64,000 nucleotides of DNA, taken from NCBI GenBank assembly GCA_025517485.1, contig JAOPKB010000019.1:1-64000 (forward strand), given 5' to 3'. This document shows positions 8,269 to 16,992 of this stretch, piece by piece. The position numbers and the translations under genes are program-made. Within the stretch, counting starts at the first letter, position 1. The number at the start of each line of letters is the position of its first letter. The notes beneath the pieces are model-generated. The model did no database searches. It was not told where the DNA came from and saw nothing but the letters and a program-made list of their open reading frames with translations. The stretch comes from Natronoglomus mannanivorans. Its GTDB lineage: Archaea > Halobacteriota > Halobacteria > Halobacteriales > Natrialbaceae.

Positions 8269-11200
8269 CGTTCGACCTCGCTAGCCGTCAGCGTGTCACT
8301 CTCTTGGCCCTGCTTCCCCCCGTCACCGTCGGAATAGGCGAGGACATCGGACGCATCATCGGTGATCCCTGTCTCGAGAACCGCGGCTACGAGTTCCTCC
8401 TGTGTGAATCCCTGCTCGAGGATGCGGGTCGCTTTCGCTTCGGAGAGATCGAAACGGTTCGTGAGTGCGTTAAGTCGGGCCTCGTTCTCGACGAACTGCT
8501 CGAAGGAGACGTACTCCTCGGGGTCGGCACTGATTGTCTGTTGGATAAACGCACGATCGTCCGGCTCGTAGTCGATGACGCGTTTTTCGAATTCGTCGGC
8601 AACGACGTGTAATGGATACGTTCCGTGTTCTTCGATATGAACGAGTGACTGACTGTAGCCAAGGTCCTCTTTTCCGGCATCGGCGTTGCGGACGTACTGA
8701 CGCTGCTCACGCGTGAGCCCGATTTTGTCTGCGGTCTCGTCGTCCAGATCGGGAAGCTTGTGGAACACTTTGATCGGACACATCCCGATGATCTTCTCGG
8801 CCTGATCCGTCTCGTAGAACTCCTGGGCAGTCTGTGAGAGCAGTACCATTCGGAGGCCAGCGTGGCGCTGATGCCGGAACGCCGTCTCGAGGAAATCGAG
8901 GTTCGCCTGGTCCTCGAAGAGATAATGGGCCTCGTCGATCGCGAGTTCGACGTTTCGATCAGTGTGCTTGGCCTGCTGGTAGATCGTACTCAGAAGCAAC
9001 TGCATCAGGAACGTCTGGCGGTCGATCCCCGACGCACTCCCTTCGATCTGCCCGAGGTCGATGTAGACAACCTTGTTATCGCCCTCGAGGATGTCGATCT
9101 CCGATGGCAGAGACAGGTTCTCGTAGGTGCCGCCCTCCCGAAACGGCTGCAGTGAGATTGCCAGTTCGTCGGCGTACTGGGCAGCACGTTCGCGAGCCGA
9201 GTCCGACTCGGCGATGTTGTGTTCGTCGGGATTGTCGGCGATGTCCGAGAGAATTCGGTGGACGTCCTGCATCGTCGGCGAGTTCGCCGACGTGTGCGTC
9301 GAGACGTCGTCCTCGACGACGCCGGCCTGCCGATACACCTCGTCGATCACGTACGAGAGGACACCCGTCTCAGCGCCGAGTTCGATATCACGGGCGCCGA
9401 GGAAGTTCTCGAGGACGGCGTAGACCTCGTCTTTCTTCGCTGAGAGTGGGGAGACATCTCCATCGTCGAGGATATGTTGTGGCGTCTCTCGGATCTCGAG
9501 TGGATTGAGTCTCGTATCGCCGCCGACGGTGATCGTCTTCGCGTTCAGGGCGTCGGCAATCCCTCTGAAGCCACCGACGGGATCGACGAGGACGAGCATC
9601 GTGTCGTGACGGCGTTTCATCATCCGGAGATGGCGCATGATATCGCCGAACGTCTTCCCGGCGCCAGGCATCCCAACGACGAGTTCGCTATGCCCGGTCT
9701 CGAGGGCCCACGGATCGATTCGGACGGGTGTCCCGTTGTGGCCGTGATAGCCGTACTCGATGCCGTCGTCCATCATGAGGTAGTTCGACGAGAACGGGAA
9801 CATCGCGCCGATCGCCTGGTTGGTCAGCGTCGACATGCGATCGTGACCGAGTTCGTTCGCACCGAGTGGTGAGACGGTTGCAAGTCCCTTCTCCTGCCAC
9901 CGGTTCGCGACCTTGAGCGTACAGTTCGCAGGAGCGTCCTTGATGATCGACTGAAGACGCGTCGTGTGATTCTCGAGTTCCTGTTTGCTCTCCGCGGTCA
10001 GCCTGATGAAGACGCCAGCCCGGTAGAACGAGGCTCTGTTCGCTCGCACGAGCGAGCGCATGTACTTCGCCTGGTCGATATCCTCCTGCAGATCCTCCGA
10101 TTTGAGGCTATTCGAGTCGTGCTGGTTGATTTTGAGATCCGCGATCCAGTCGGCCATCATGTCCTTTGCGGACTGGCTATCGAACGGATCCAGATGGATG
10201 CTGATGTCCGTCTGCAGCTCCGTTTCGAGCAACAGTCGCTCGAACAACCCATCGACGGGTTCTTCGGGGAATTGCTCGATCCAGAACGTCCGGACGTACG
10301 TCTCGTCGTTGATGATCGCGTGTGTGGTCTCCCAGTCGACTGTCGACGGTGCGATGATCGACTGGTGCATCGTCGACGTGTCCTCGAGTCGGTCCGTGGG
10401 TGGGATGTCAGTCTCACCGGCTTCGGACTCGAGATCTTCGAGGGAGATGTCCCACTCCCCGTCTCGATCGTTATCGTCGGTCGCCGTGCCAGCCCTCCCG
10501 TGTTGCTCGGTCAGTGCGTCGGTAACATCGTCAGGATCGGGCGTCGACGGAACGCCATCACTGATGCCGTGGGAAACGACCGGAAACGTCCCAATTGCCT
10601 CCGTAAGATCGTGATACGCTTCGGGACGACACGTCCAGTATTCCTTGGTCACACGAGCGAGCTCGTACGCATCGACCGGGCTGATCGAACAGCGATAGAG
10701 TGACGATCCGTCACGGCGGAGCTGTGCGAGTCGCGACTCGAGTGCGTCTTCCTTGAGTCGATCGTAGTCGCTCTCGGTTAGATCATTAGACTGGAACCGA
10801 TCGAACGGACGCCCGATGACTGGAAGAGATGCGAGGTATGCGAGAACACTGTCGCCGGTCTCGTCAAACTGCTCGACGTCCGCGTCAGTGACAGCAGTGA
10901 TGAGATAGTACTCGCGGATCGTCGTCGTTTCAGAATCGAGATCGCCGTTCTCGTTGGTATTTCCGGAGAGATACTCGGTGAGCAAACGCTTGAGGACCGG
11001 CCGTGAGCGAACGTCCTCATCACCGAGACGCTGTTGGTGAGCACGAACGACGTCGCCCTGGTCGATCTCTCGACTGGTGAGATAGAACTTCACCGGGAAA
11101 TCGATCGTCGCGTTCGCGAACTCCGACAGTGACTGGACCGCTTTCGCCCACGCTTCGTCGTCCTCGAGGGCCATGTTGGCTGGTTCGACCTGTACTGCAC

Positions 11201-11597
11201 CAACGAGTGCGCCGTCCGTTCGCTCGATCGCGTGTGGATAGACGCGATTGAGACGGGTCATGTACCGGACTTCGCTGTTGTCCTCACCGCCGTGCGTGTA
11301 CTCCTTGTTCTTGATCGCCCAGCCGAAGCGAGCGACGAGCCACTCGGTGAGCCAGAGATGTGATGGCTTCACCTTGTGGAGGAGGACGAGTGACAGCGAG
11401 AGCATCAGACCGAACCCGAGGACGGGGATCGTGAACGAGGGTGGAACGAACGTCGCTGCGACGACGGTGACGAACGCCACAGCGAGAAACAGCATGAGTT
11501 CGCCGATCGTGTAGCCGCGGAAGAACGCTGTTGTTCCGCCGAGCGATTGATGGATTTTTCGCGCACTGTACTCGCTGTCTGCTGTATTTACACTCAT
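8265..11597 (-). CDS. VirB3-VirB4-like fusion ATPase of a type IV secretion system
   Basis: This 1110-residue protein powers assembly or transport in the conjugation apparatus. Two membrane helices at about residues 30-75 with a following amphipathic stretch match a VirB3/PrgI-type anchor fused to the ATPase. The middle region (about 100-630) is the VirB4 N-terminal domain. Walker A is GMPGAGKTF at 642-650 and Walker B is ELAIDEAHYLF at about 884-894; the RHQRHAGLRMVLLSQ stretch after it is the usual motor region. The last 90 residues form a helical, Glu-rich tail. It overlaps the next gene by 4 bp and follows the VirB6-like gene after 6 bp. Confidence 0.9.
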   Translation of the reverse strand: MSVNTADSEYSARKIHQSLGGTTAFFRGYTIGELMLFLAVAFVTVVAATFVPPSFTIPVLGFGLMLSLSLVLLHKVKPSHLWLTEWLVARFGWAIKNKEYTHGGEDNSEVRYMTRLNRVYPHAIERTDGALVGAVQVEPANMALEDDEAWAKAVQSLSEFANATIDFPVKFYLTSREIDQGDVVRAHQQRLGDEDVRSRPVLKRLLTEYLSGNTNENGDLDSETTTIREYYLITAVTDADVEQFDETGDSVLAYLASLPVIGRPFDRFQSNDLTESDYDRLKEDALESRLAQLRRDGSSLYRCSISPVDAYELARVTKEYWTCRPEAYHDLTEAIGTFPVVSHGISDGVPSTPDPDDVTDALTEQHGRAGTATDDNDRDGEWDISLEDLESEAGETDIPPTDRLEDTSTMHQSIIAPSTVDWETTHAIINDETYVRTFWIEQFPEEPVDGLFERLLLETELQTDISIHLDPFDSQSAKDMMADWIADLKINQHDSNSLKSEDLQEDIDQAKYMRSLVRANRASFYRAGVFIRLTAESKQELENHTTRLQSIIKDAPANCTLKVANRWQEKGLATVSPLGANELGHDRMSTLTNQAIGAMFPFSSNYLMMDDGIEYGYHGHNGTPVRIDPWALETGHSELVVGMPGAGKTFGDIMRHLRMMKRRHDTMLVLVDPVGGFRGIADALNAKTITVGGDTRLNPLEIRETPQHILDDGDVSPLSAKKDEVYAVLENFLGARDIELGAETGVLSYVIDEVYRQAGVVEDDVSTHTSANSPTMQDVHRILSDIADNPDEHNIAESDSARERAAQYADELAISLQPFREGGTYENLSLPSEIDILEGDNKVVYIDLGQIEGSASGIDRQTFLMQLLLSTIYQQAKHTDRNVELAIDEAHYLFEDQANLDFLETAFRHQRHAGLRMVLLSQTAQEFYETDQAEKIIGMCPIKVFHKLPDLDDETADKIGLTREQRQYVRNADAGKEDLGYSQSLVHIEEHGTYPLHVVADEFEKRVIDYEPDDRAFIQQTISADPEEYVSFEQFVENEARLNALTNRFDLSEAKATRILEQGFTQEELVAAVLETGITDDASDVLAYSDGDGGKQGQESDTLTASEVER

Positions 11598-11603
11598 AGG
11601 AAA

Positions 11604-12812
11604 TCACCACCGTGAGACCTTCTGCTTCGTGTTTTTGAACCCCTGCTTTGCACGCTTTGATGCGGTCTGCGTGACCTGACGGGCGTCATCTTTGGCCTTA
11701 TCGCGCATGCGACCCGTCTTCGACTTCCGCAAATTGTTGTACTGACCGGCATTCTTCTTCACCGAGTCAGCCGACGCACCGAGCTTGTACGCTTTCGAAT
11801 TGCCACTTCCGAGTGTTGTCTGTCCGCTCTTTGTGAGTGCTCCAAACTGCTTGTTCGCGTATCCACGGTGGACGTTCTGGGCACCGCGAACGGCCGTCCC
11901 TGATGCCCGTTTTGCCTTCGCAGCACCAGCTTTTGCCGCCGCCGGGTTCGTTGCAGAAACACCCGTCTTTGCAATTGTCCGCATCGCTGGGCTACTCCAG
12001 TACACTACCATGACCATCGCAAGAACCGCTGCAGGAATCAATGTCAAGCCGAGAAATAACGAAAAGAGTCCTCTGACGGATGTTTCGAGACCACCAATCT
12101 CCCATCCAAGACGGAAAAGAATCGCTGGCGGGAGGCCAGCGAGTACTAATCCGGGATAGATGCCAGCAGCCCGACGTGCCATATTCGACGCTGGACTAAA
12201 CGGCCACGTGTCGATCGACCAGCAGACGCCGAGAAGCGGCATGAGAGGGGTTAACACAAGGATTGCTATCCAGCGTAGAGCAGCGACAAATCCAGCAACG
12301 ATTAAAAAGAAATTCGAGACGAGAACCATCGCGAGAATTGCAAACGTCCCACCAAGCGAGGATTGAATGAGGCCGTCGAGGCCTCCAGACATATCGTCAA
12401 CTGGAGCAATCGTCATTCCGATTGCGTCAATGAATTGCAACGGGATCGATACTAGTGGGAACCAGACGAAGGTCCCCATGAATACGAGTCCCATTCGACG
12501 CACGAGACGTTTCCGTCGATAGTCGCTCATCGATCCCGCTCGAAGGCCGAGAAACGCGAAGGCGATAATTAACGTCATAATCGACAGCGGCAGGATATAC
12601 GGCAGATACACGTCCTGATACAGACTTATCCAAGGCGTGTTATCCGGAGTGCCAACGACCATGTATCCCGAATCTGATGTTGGCGCTGGAACGCCGACGA
12701 TCGGGCCTAAAAGCGCTTCATAGATGCTATTTACAAGCCCAAGAAGCGCATCAGTGATATCCTCGATGACGTTCTTGATTGCGTTCTCGACTTCCTCTTG
12801 CAACCATCCCAT
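11604..12812 (-). CDS. VirB6/TrbL-like polytopic membrane protein
   Basis: The 402-residue product has an amphipathic N-terminus (about 1-40), then roughly six hydrophobic helices between 70 and 290, and ends in a long, strongly basic, disordered tail (about 290-402) rich in Lys, Ala and Gln. VirB6/TrbL proteins form the membrane core of type IV secretion channels and have this shape; sequence identity cannot be judged by eye. The basic tail is striking in an otherwise acidic proteome and probably lies in the cytoplasm, where it could touch DNA or the ATPases. Its ATG directly abuts the stop codon of the lipoprotein gene. Confidence 0.75.
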   Translation of the reverse strand: MGWLQEEVENAIKNVIEDITDALLGLVNSIYEALLGPIVGVPAPTSDSGYMVVGTPDNTPWISLYQDVYLPYILPLSIMTLIIAFAFLGLRAGSMSDYRRKRLVRRMGLVFMGTFVWFPLVSIPLQFIDAIGMTIAPVDDMSGGLDGLIQSSLGGTFAILAMVLVSNFFLIVAGFVAALRWIAILVLTPLMPLLGVCWSIDTWPFSPASNMARRAAGIYPGLVLAGLPPAILFRLGWEIGGLETSVRGLFSLFLGLTLIPAAVLAMVMVVYWSSPAMRTIAKTGVSATNPAAAKAGAAKAKRASGTAVRGAQNVHRGYANKQFGALTKSGQTTLGSGNSKAYKLGASADSVKKNAGQYNNLRKSKTGRMRDKAKDDARQVTQTASKRAKQGFKNTKQKVSRW

Positions 12813-13667
12813 TTAGTTCTCACCTCCGCCTGCTATCAGTTCGTCTGAACTGTCCTCAATAGAGAGTTCACAGGACTGATCGCCGTCGTACGTGATCTGC
12901 TGAGTATACGATGGATCCGGCCCGACCCGAACGACGGCCGTCACGGTCATCGGTTCCGTTTCAAGTACGTTACAGTCGAGAGAATGAACTGCATCATTAG
13001 TCGCATAGACCGAACCCGCAGAATAGACAGTAGTCTCTCCTGGCGGCAAACGCTTCTCATGATAGTACGATTGTGACTCCTTAGATTGCAGTCGAGCAAC
13101 TGGAGCACCCGCCCACTCGAGTTCGGTGAGCAATGAGGGAATCGTCCCCGTATTCTCGATGACGACTGCCGCGTATTCGTCCCAGTGCGGGAGGTCTGTG
13201 TCCCACTCCATGTCGGGATTCTCCGCAGCCCACAGCACATCCGTGATCCGACACTCTGCCTCGAGAGTGGCCGTCGCTGTATCGATTTGCTCGTCACCGT
13301 TGAGGGCGACTAACTCGTAGTCGCCGGTGACAAAATCGTCGGACCGGCCGAGAATTTCGAACGACGTTCTGGTTTCACTGCTCTCGAGGCGCTGTTGATC
13401 GTACAGTTCACCGTTCGGATCGACGAGATTGATGAACTCGACCGAGGCGTCGTCAGCGATCTCGATCTCGAGTTCGTCTTCTTCCATCGCGACGTCAAGG
13501 AAGACATCACTCTCTCCGGAAGCAAGGCCAGAATCGGTACTGTTGTTCTCTGGGTCAGAGGATGAGTCCGACGTACAGCCGGCAAGTGCGGCTGTGCCGA
13601 GTCCAATGCTAGCGAGGACTGATCGGCGGGCGATACGATTGTCGTGTGTAGGGGTATTTCCTGTCAT
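12813..13667 (-). CDS. Tat-exported lipoprotein of the conjugation operon
   Basis: From the ATG at 13667 the protein has 284 residues. The N-terminus carries a twin-arginine signal (RIARRSVLASIGLG) and a lipobox TAALAGC, so it is exported folded and lipid-anchored. After a Ser/Asp-rich linker the domain is beta-rich with several Cys, ending in a segment that resembles a CARDB- or Ig-like fold. Its start overlaps the preceding gene by 4 bp and its stop abuts the VirB6-like gene. By position it is likely an outer-face component of the secretion channel, comparable in role to small VirB7-type lipoproteins, but this is inference. The longer frame to 13748 lies in the neighbouring gene. Confidence 0.7.
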   Translation of the reverse strand: MTGNTPTHDNRIARRSVLASIGLGTAALAGCTSDSSSDPENNSTDSGLASGESDVFLDVAMEEDELEIEIADDASVEFINLVDPNGELYDQQRLESSETRTSFEILGRSDDFVTGDYELVALNGDEQIDTATATLEAECRITDVLWAAENPDMEWDTDLPHWDEYAAVVIENTGTIPSLLTELEWAGAPVARLQSKESQSYYHEKRLPPGETTVYSAGSVYATNDAVHSLDCNVLETEPMTVTAVVRVGPDPSYTQQITYDGDQSCELSIEDSSDELIAGGGEN

Positions 13668-15430
13668 TGTTGATCTATAAGTCCGAGGAACGTCCCTCTG
13701 GTCAGATAGTCGAATCCGAACACGGCCGCAGCAAGTGGAACGAACCACAACAGAGTCACGAGAGCCAACTGAACGAGTGTCCGAAATTCGGGGAAGTTCG
13801 GTGGGAGCTTCGTTCGATCCTCAGCCGACGCATATGGTCGATCTGTATGCCACCATTCCTGGGGAACATACTGACCACGAACGAGCGACGATGAAGAGCC
13901 GATCTCGAGAACGGCCATTCCACTGGCGTTCACGGGAGTCGATCGATCACCGATCACAACCTGGCCGGTCGAAACTGCATTGCCGGTTGTGTTCTCCGTG
14001 ACCTCCGCACGCACAGTGGCACGTGTCGAGTTCGACTCGAGAACGGACAGTGTGAGATTCGTCTCGCGGACAGTCTGCGGTTCGTCGAGGGAAACGGTCT
14101 GTGACTGGCCCTGAACGACTCCCTGTAGCGTGACTTCGTCGAACGCCTCTCCCTCGAGTGTCGTCGAGCTGAGGGCGATCGAGTCCGCATCGACGTACGT
14201 CTCAGCGGGATCGATATCGATGTTCTCTGGGAGAGATGGACCAGACCGTTCTGCTCCCCAGGCTTCCTCGATGAGAAGCGAGTTCTCGCCGGCGATCGAT
14301 TGCGTTGGCACATCCGGACTCTCCCGATCCGGATACGCGTGAACCTGCAGCGGTCGCATCGACGACTCGGTCCGAGTGGACTCCGTTGCCGTCCTCGTGA
14401 CCATCGTATGCCAGCCGGATTTGCCGGCGGTGTAGAACCACCAGTTGCTCCGAGCCTGGACATCACCGTCGACGTCGATGGTGGACCACGTCGAATTGGC
14501 GTTGATAACTGCACCCGTCCGATCGTTGTCCGCCTCGAACTCGACTCGAGTCCCGGAACTCTCCGAGAGCTGGCTGACGACGACGTCTCGAGAGGCCGTG
14601 ACCGTCTTCGATCGCTCGAGGTGATCGACCTCTTCCGACCAGAGACCTTCACAGACACGATCGACGACGACCCAGTCCGGACAGTCCAGCGTGACGTGCT
14701 TGATCGTGGCCGTGATCTCTGCCTCGACGGTCAACTCCACCGGGCCAGAGAGATCTTCGTAGGAAAGCGTCGTCTGGTGACCATCGCTCGTGCTGAGCGT
14801 CTCCCCATCGGCTTTGAGCTCGATCGAGTCGACACTCGTCTCCGTGAGTGACCACTCTTCTTGCTCACTTCCAGACGTATCGTCTTCGGGAAGCAGGACC
14901 CGGTAGTCACTGATCGTGAGGACATCGCCGTCAGGAGCGACGTACTGAGTCGTTCCGTTATCCTCGTGAAGGATCGTCGACGGCTGAACCGCGTAGATCT
15001 CGACGTACGCATCCTTGATGTACTCGTCATCCTCGAGCGATGCGCCGTTCGGATGGACGGATTCGTCATCACCACCAGGAGAGAAACCTTCGAAGTCACC
15101 GTCGTTCCACGTCTCGACCGCGTCCGGTGGCTGCTCGAACGACACGTCCGTTGATTTCGCGAGGCGAGTTGCAAACTCGCCATCGGACGAGACGTTTGCT
15201 CCCTCGAAATCATCGACCGACAGATTACCGTCGTCGACGTCCTCCGACCAGAGTATCTGGAACGTACTATTCTCGACACCGTAGGCGGGACCATATTCCG
15301 GTATCGCCGAGGAATTATCCGGATTTCCGGTTAGCCCTGTCTGCGCAGTAACGCCACCCACAAGAATAGCAGTAGTGCTCACAAACACGGAGAGAGCGAG
15401 CACAACGACTATCGAACGGATGGCAAGCAT
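13664..15430 (-). CDS. Large cell-surface protein with C-terminal anchor
   Basis: The 588-residue protein begins with a Sec-type signal (hydrophobic residues about 5-28, ending VTAQTG) and ends with a membrane helix at about 550-572 followed by a short tail. The 520 residues between are acidic, Thr/Ser-rich and beta-rich, with many potential N-glycosylation sites. A Cys-containing insertion (CPDWVVVDRVC) lies near residue 260. It would be anchored in the membrane and exposed outside. Position between the pilin and the lipoprotein suggests an adhesin or channel-scaffold role in mating. I do not recognise a named family. Confidence 0.6.
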   Translation of the reverse strand: MLAIRSIVVVLALSVFVSTTAILVGGVTAQTGLTGNPDNSSAIPEYGPAYGVENSTFQILWSEDVDDGNLSVDDFEGANVSSDGEFATRLAKSTDVSFEQPPDAVETWNDGDFEGFSPGGDDESVHPNGASLEDDEYIKDAYVEIYAVQPSTILHEDNGTTQYVAPDGDVLTISDYRVLLPEDDTSGSEQEEWSLTETSVDSIELKADGETLSTSDGHQTTLSYEDLSGPVELTVEAEITATIKHVTLDCPDWVVVDRVCEGLWSEEVDHLERSKTVTASRDVVVSQLSESSGTRVEFEADNDRTGAVINANSTWSTIDVDGDVQARSNWWFYTAGKSGWHTMVTRTATESTRTESSMRPLQVHAYPDRESPDVPTQSIAGENSLLIEEAWGAERSGPSLPENIDIDPAETYVDADSIALSSTTLEGEAFDEVTLQGVVQGQSQTVSLDEPQTVRETNLTLSVLESNSTRATVRAEVTENTTGNAVSTGQVVIGDRSTPVNASGMAVLEIGSSSSLVRGQYVPQEWWHTDRPYASAEDRTKLPPNFPEFRTLVQLALVTLLWFVPLAAAVFGFDYLTRGTFLGLIDQQ

Positions 15431-15483
15431 TGCTGGATCGAATCAGGGAACGAGGATTACTGTCCAAACTCTCATCGTAATTG

Positions 15484-15918
15484 TCAGAAAGGTTTCACAC
15501 AGTCTGAGAAGCTGAATCCCATCTGGCTACCGATGTTATCTATGAGTTCGGGAGAGATGAGCGCGATTACGATGATCCCGAACCCGACACCGGACATGAC
15601 GAGTTCCTGTTTCGCCGTATTCTTCTTCTCGGGATTACCGCCAGCGCGCATGTAATCGAGCCCAGACTTGGTAAGGTAGTACCCGGTTGCAGGAAGGCCA
15701 AGCCCGGCGATCGCTCCGAACACGATGGTAATGCCTGTCTCGACGCCCGTCCCACAATACACGTCACCGACGTTCGACTGTGCAGTTGCTGTACTGGTCA
15801 TGACGAGAAAGACTCCTACCCACACGGTGAGTGAGAGAACTCGCGGGGAGATACTGACGATGGGTGTCTGCAAATAGCTCGACGATTCACCGGAGTCAAC
15901 TGACGTTTGATTACTCAT
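15484..15918 (-). CDS. VirB2/TrbC-like pilin candidate
   Basis: From the ATG at 15918 the product has 144 residues. A hydrophobic leader at about 27-48 ends in TATAQS, a likely cleavage site. Two more membrane helices follow (TGITIVFGAIAGLGLPATGYY and LVMSGVGFGIIVIALI), joined by a short polar loop containing EKKNTAKQE. Small size, cleavable leader and two helices with a basic loop are the pattern of VirB2/TrbC conjugative pilins. A Cys after the leader and another near the C-terminus could form a disulfide. The start overlaps the 46-residue gene by 8 bp. Confidence 0.65.
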   Translation of the reverse strand: MSNQTSVDSGESSSYLQTPIVSISPRVLSLTVWVGVFLVMTSTATAQSNVGDVYCGTGVETGITIVFGAIAGLGLPATGYYLTKSGLDYMRAGGNPEKKNTAKQELVMSGVGFGIIVIALISPELIDNIGSQMGFSFSDCVKPF

Positions 15919-16051
15919 ACTGAGGGGGTTCTGCATTGGGCGATTCGAGCAATTCCTCGAGGTCCGAGGTCTGCTCGACCAGTGCTTCACGAAAAAGCCC
16001 GGGCGCGTTGAGACTGGTTGTCCAGTGGATGAACAACACGTCGGCAGGCAT
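15911..16051 (-). CDS. 46-residue protein, first gene of the conjugation operon
   Basis: An ATG at 16049-16051 opens 46 codons ending in TAA at 15911-15913, which overlaps the pilin start. The protein begins MPADVLFIHW and ends in an acidic helix with EQTSDLEELLE. There is no signal or membrane helix. Its 8-bp overlap with the pilin gene argues for a real, coupled gene. The role is unknown; a chaperone or regulator of the pilin would be possible. Confidence 0.6.
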   Translation of the reverse strand: MPADVLFIHWTTSLNAPGLFREALVEQTSDLEELLESPNAEPPQYE

Positions 16052-16130
16052 GATTGAAACCGTCCTGTTGATGGTATTTTGGCGCATTCATTACCTAATC
16101 CAATAACCAACAACAAACCCTGCTAGTGGT

Positions 16131-16143
16131 AGATATATAATAG
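16131..16143 (-). promoter_or_regulatory. Candidate TATA box of the conjugation operon
   Basis: On the minus strand the AT-rich run TATTATATATC is the best TATA-like element upstream of the first operon gene. It would give a transcript with a leader of roughly 50-55 nt before the ATG at 16051. Confidence 0.45.
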
Positions 16144-16292
16144 TTTCTGATTGGAATTATTCAGGTTATTTTTTGGTATAGAATACAAATTCTAAATGGA
16201 TGGAGTCGGGCTAATGGAGAGACATGGAGTCAGTTGAGAGAAAGGAAACAGGCAACAACGATTCCACACTGAAATACCGTTAGGCTCGAAAA

Positions 16293-16333
16293 GTTACCCC
16301 ACAAAATAATGTGTTCGGACAACGTGGGGTAAC
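16293..16333 (+). promoter_or_regulatory. Inverted repeat just before the DUF6788-like gene
   Basis: GTTACCCCAC at 16293-16302 and GTGGGGTAAC at 16324-16333 are exact inverted 10-mers with 21 bp between them, ending 1 bp before the ATG at 16335. The same arrangement survives before the decayed gene copy (19484-19494 and 19514-19524). Conservation in both copies suggests an operator bound by a dimeric regulator or a structured leader. Confidence 0.65.
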
Positions 16334-16334
16334 T

Positions 16335-16736
16335 ATGGCGAGTGATGATTCTTCAAAGCCCTCTGCACCAGACTTGCCAGCGTATCTCCAAGAGCCCCTC
16401 GAGAGGCAATCACCAGACCGACTCGAGTCGATCGCGGACTATGCTACCGAACTGGCGACCTGGAAACGAAGACAACGAGAACGCGAACTCAGGCAAAAGC
16501 GAGCCGAGGAAGTCGTCGACGACGAGGAACTCGAGAGTCTCGAAGAACGTGAGATTGCGACCGATCCCGAAGCGTATGAAGACGTCCCGACCAGCGGCGC
16601 CTATATTACGATCAAGGAAACGAAGCCAGGCTACCACTACTATTACTGGCAATGGCGAGACGGAGAGAAGTGGCGCAACGAATACATTGCGCCAGTGAAT
16701 CCAAAGCAAGGAACTGGATCAAATACGGCTCAATAG
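16335..16736 (+). CDS. DUF6788-like small protein
   Basis: The protein has 133 residues from the ATG at 16335; the GTG at 16311 would place the start inside the inverted repeat. An N-terminal helical part (about 20-75) is strongly charged and probably a coiled coil with a KRRQRERELRQKR segment. The C-terminus holds an aromatic beta motif, GAYITIKETKPGYHYYYWQW at 88-107, followed by GEKWRNEYIAP. That motif is typical of small haloarchaeal mobile-element proteins of the DUF6788 type. The function is unknown; a nucleic-acid-binding role is plausible. A decayed second copy lies on the other side of the origin. Confidence 0.65.
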   Translation: MASDDSSKPSAPDLPAYLQEPLERQSPDRLESIADYATELATWKRRQRERELRQKRAEEVVDDEELESLEEREIATDPEAYEDVPTSGAYITIKETKPGYHYYYWQWRDGEKWRNEYIAPVNPKQGTGSNTAQ

Positions 16737-16830
16737 TGACTCATTCTCGAATCAACTCTACAGATTCTATAGCAAGGATAACCACTTCAAGAGATGAGTC
16801 TCGAGAGTTCATTGATATCAACCGAACTTA

Positions 16831-16983
16831 ATTCCTGAAACGGTGGTGTGGGTATGATCAATAGATTGTGTCAAATATAATTAGAATTGGCCATAATTCC
16901 CGAAACGGTGGTGTGGGTGATATATGCAGATTGTGATGAAATTCTTTGAAACCAACTGTAATTCCTGAAACGGTGGTGGGGGT
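16831..16983 (+). repeat. Left ORB-like origin repeats (three copies, 65-bp period)
   Basis: Three copies of a 23-bp element start at 16831, 16896 and 16961, exactly 65 bp apart and in the same orientation. All share ATTCCYGAAACGGTGGTG followed by a G-rich end. They lie just downstream of the orc1 gene. Origin recognition boxes bound by archaeal Orc1/Cdc6 have such a dyad-plus-G-string layout, and the 65-bp period places the sites on nearly the same helix face. Confidence 0.85.
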
Positions 16984-16992
16984 GAAGCAGAA

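Noticed and set aside
16831..16983. Regularly spaced 23-bp repeats that look like a short CRISPR array
   Set aside because: Only three units, no cas genes, and the same element occurs elsewhere at irregular distances and inverted around orc1. They are origin repeats.
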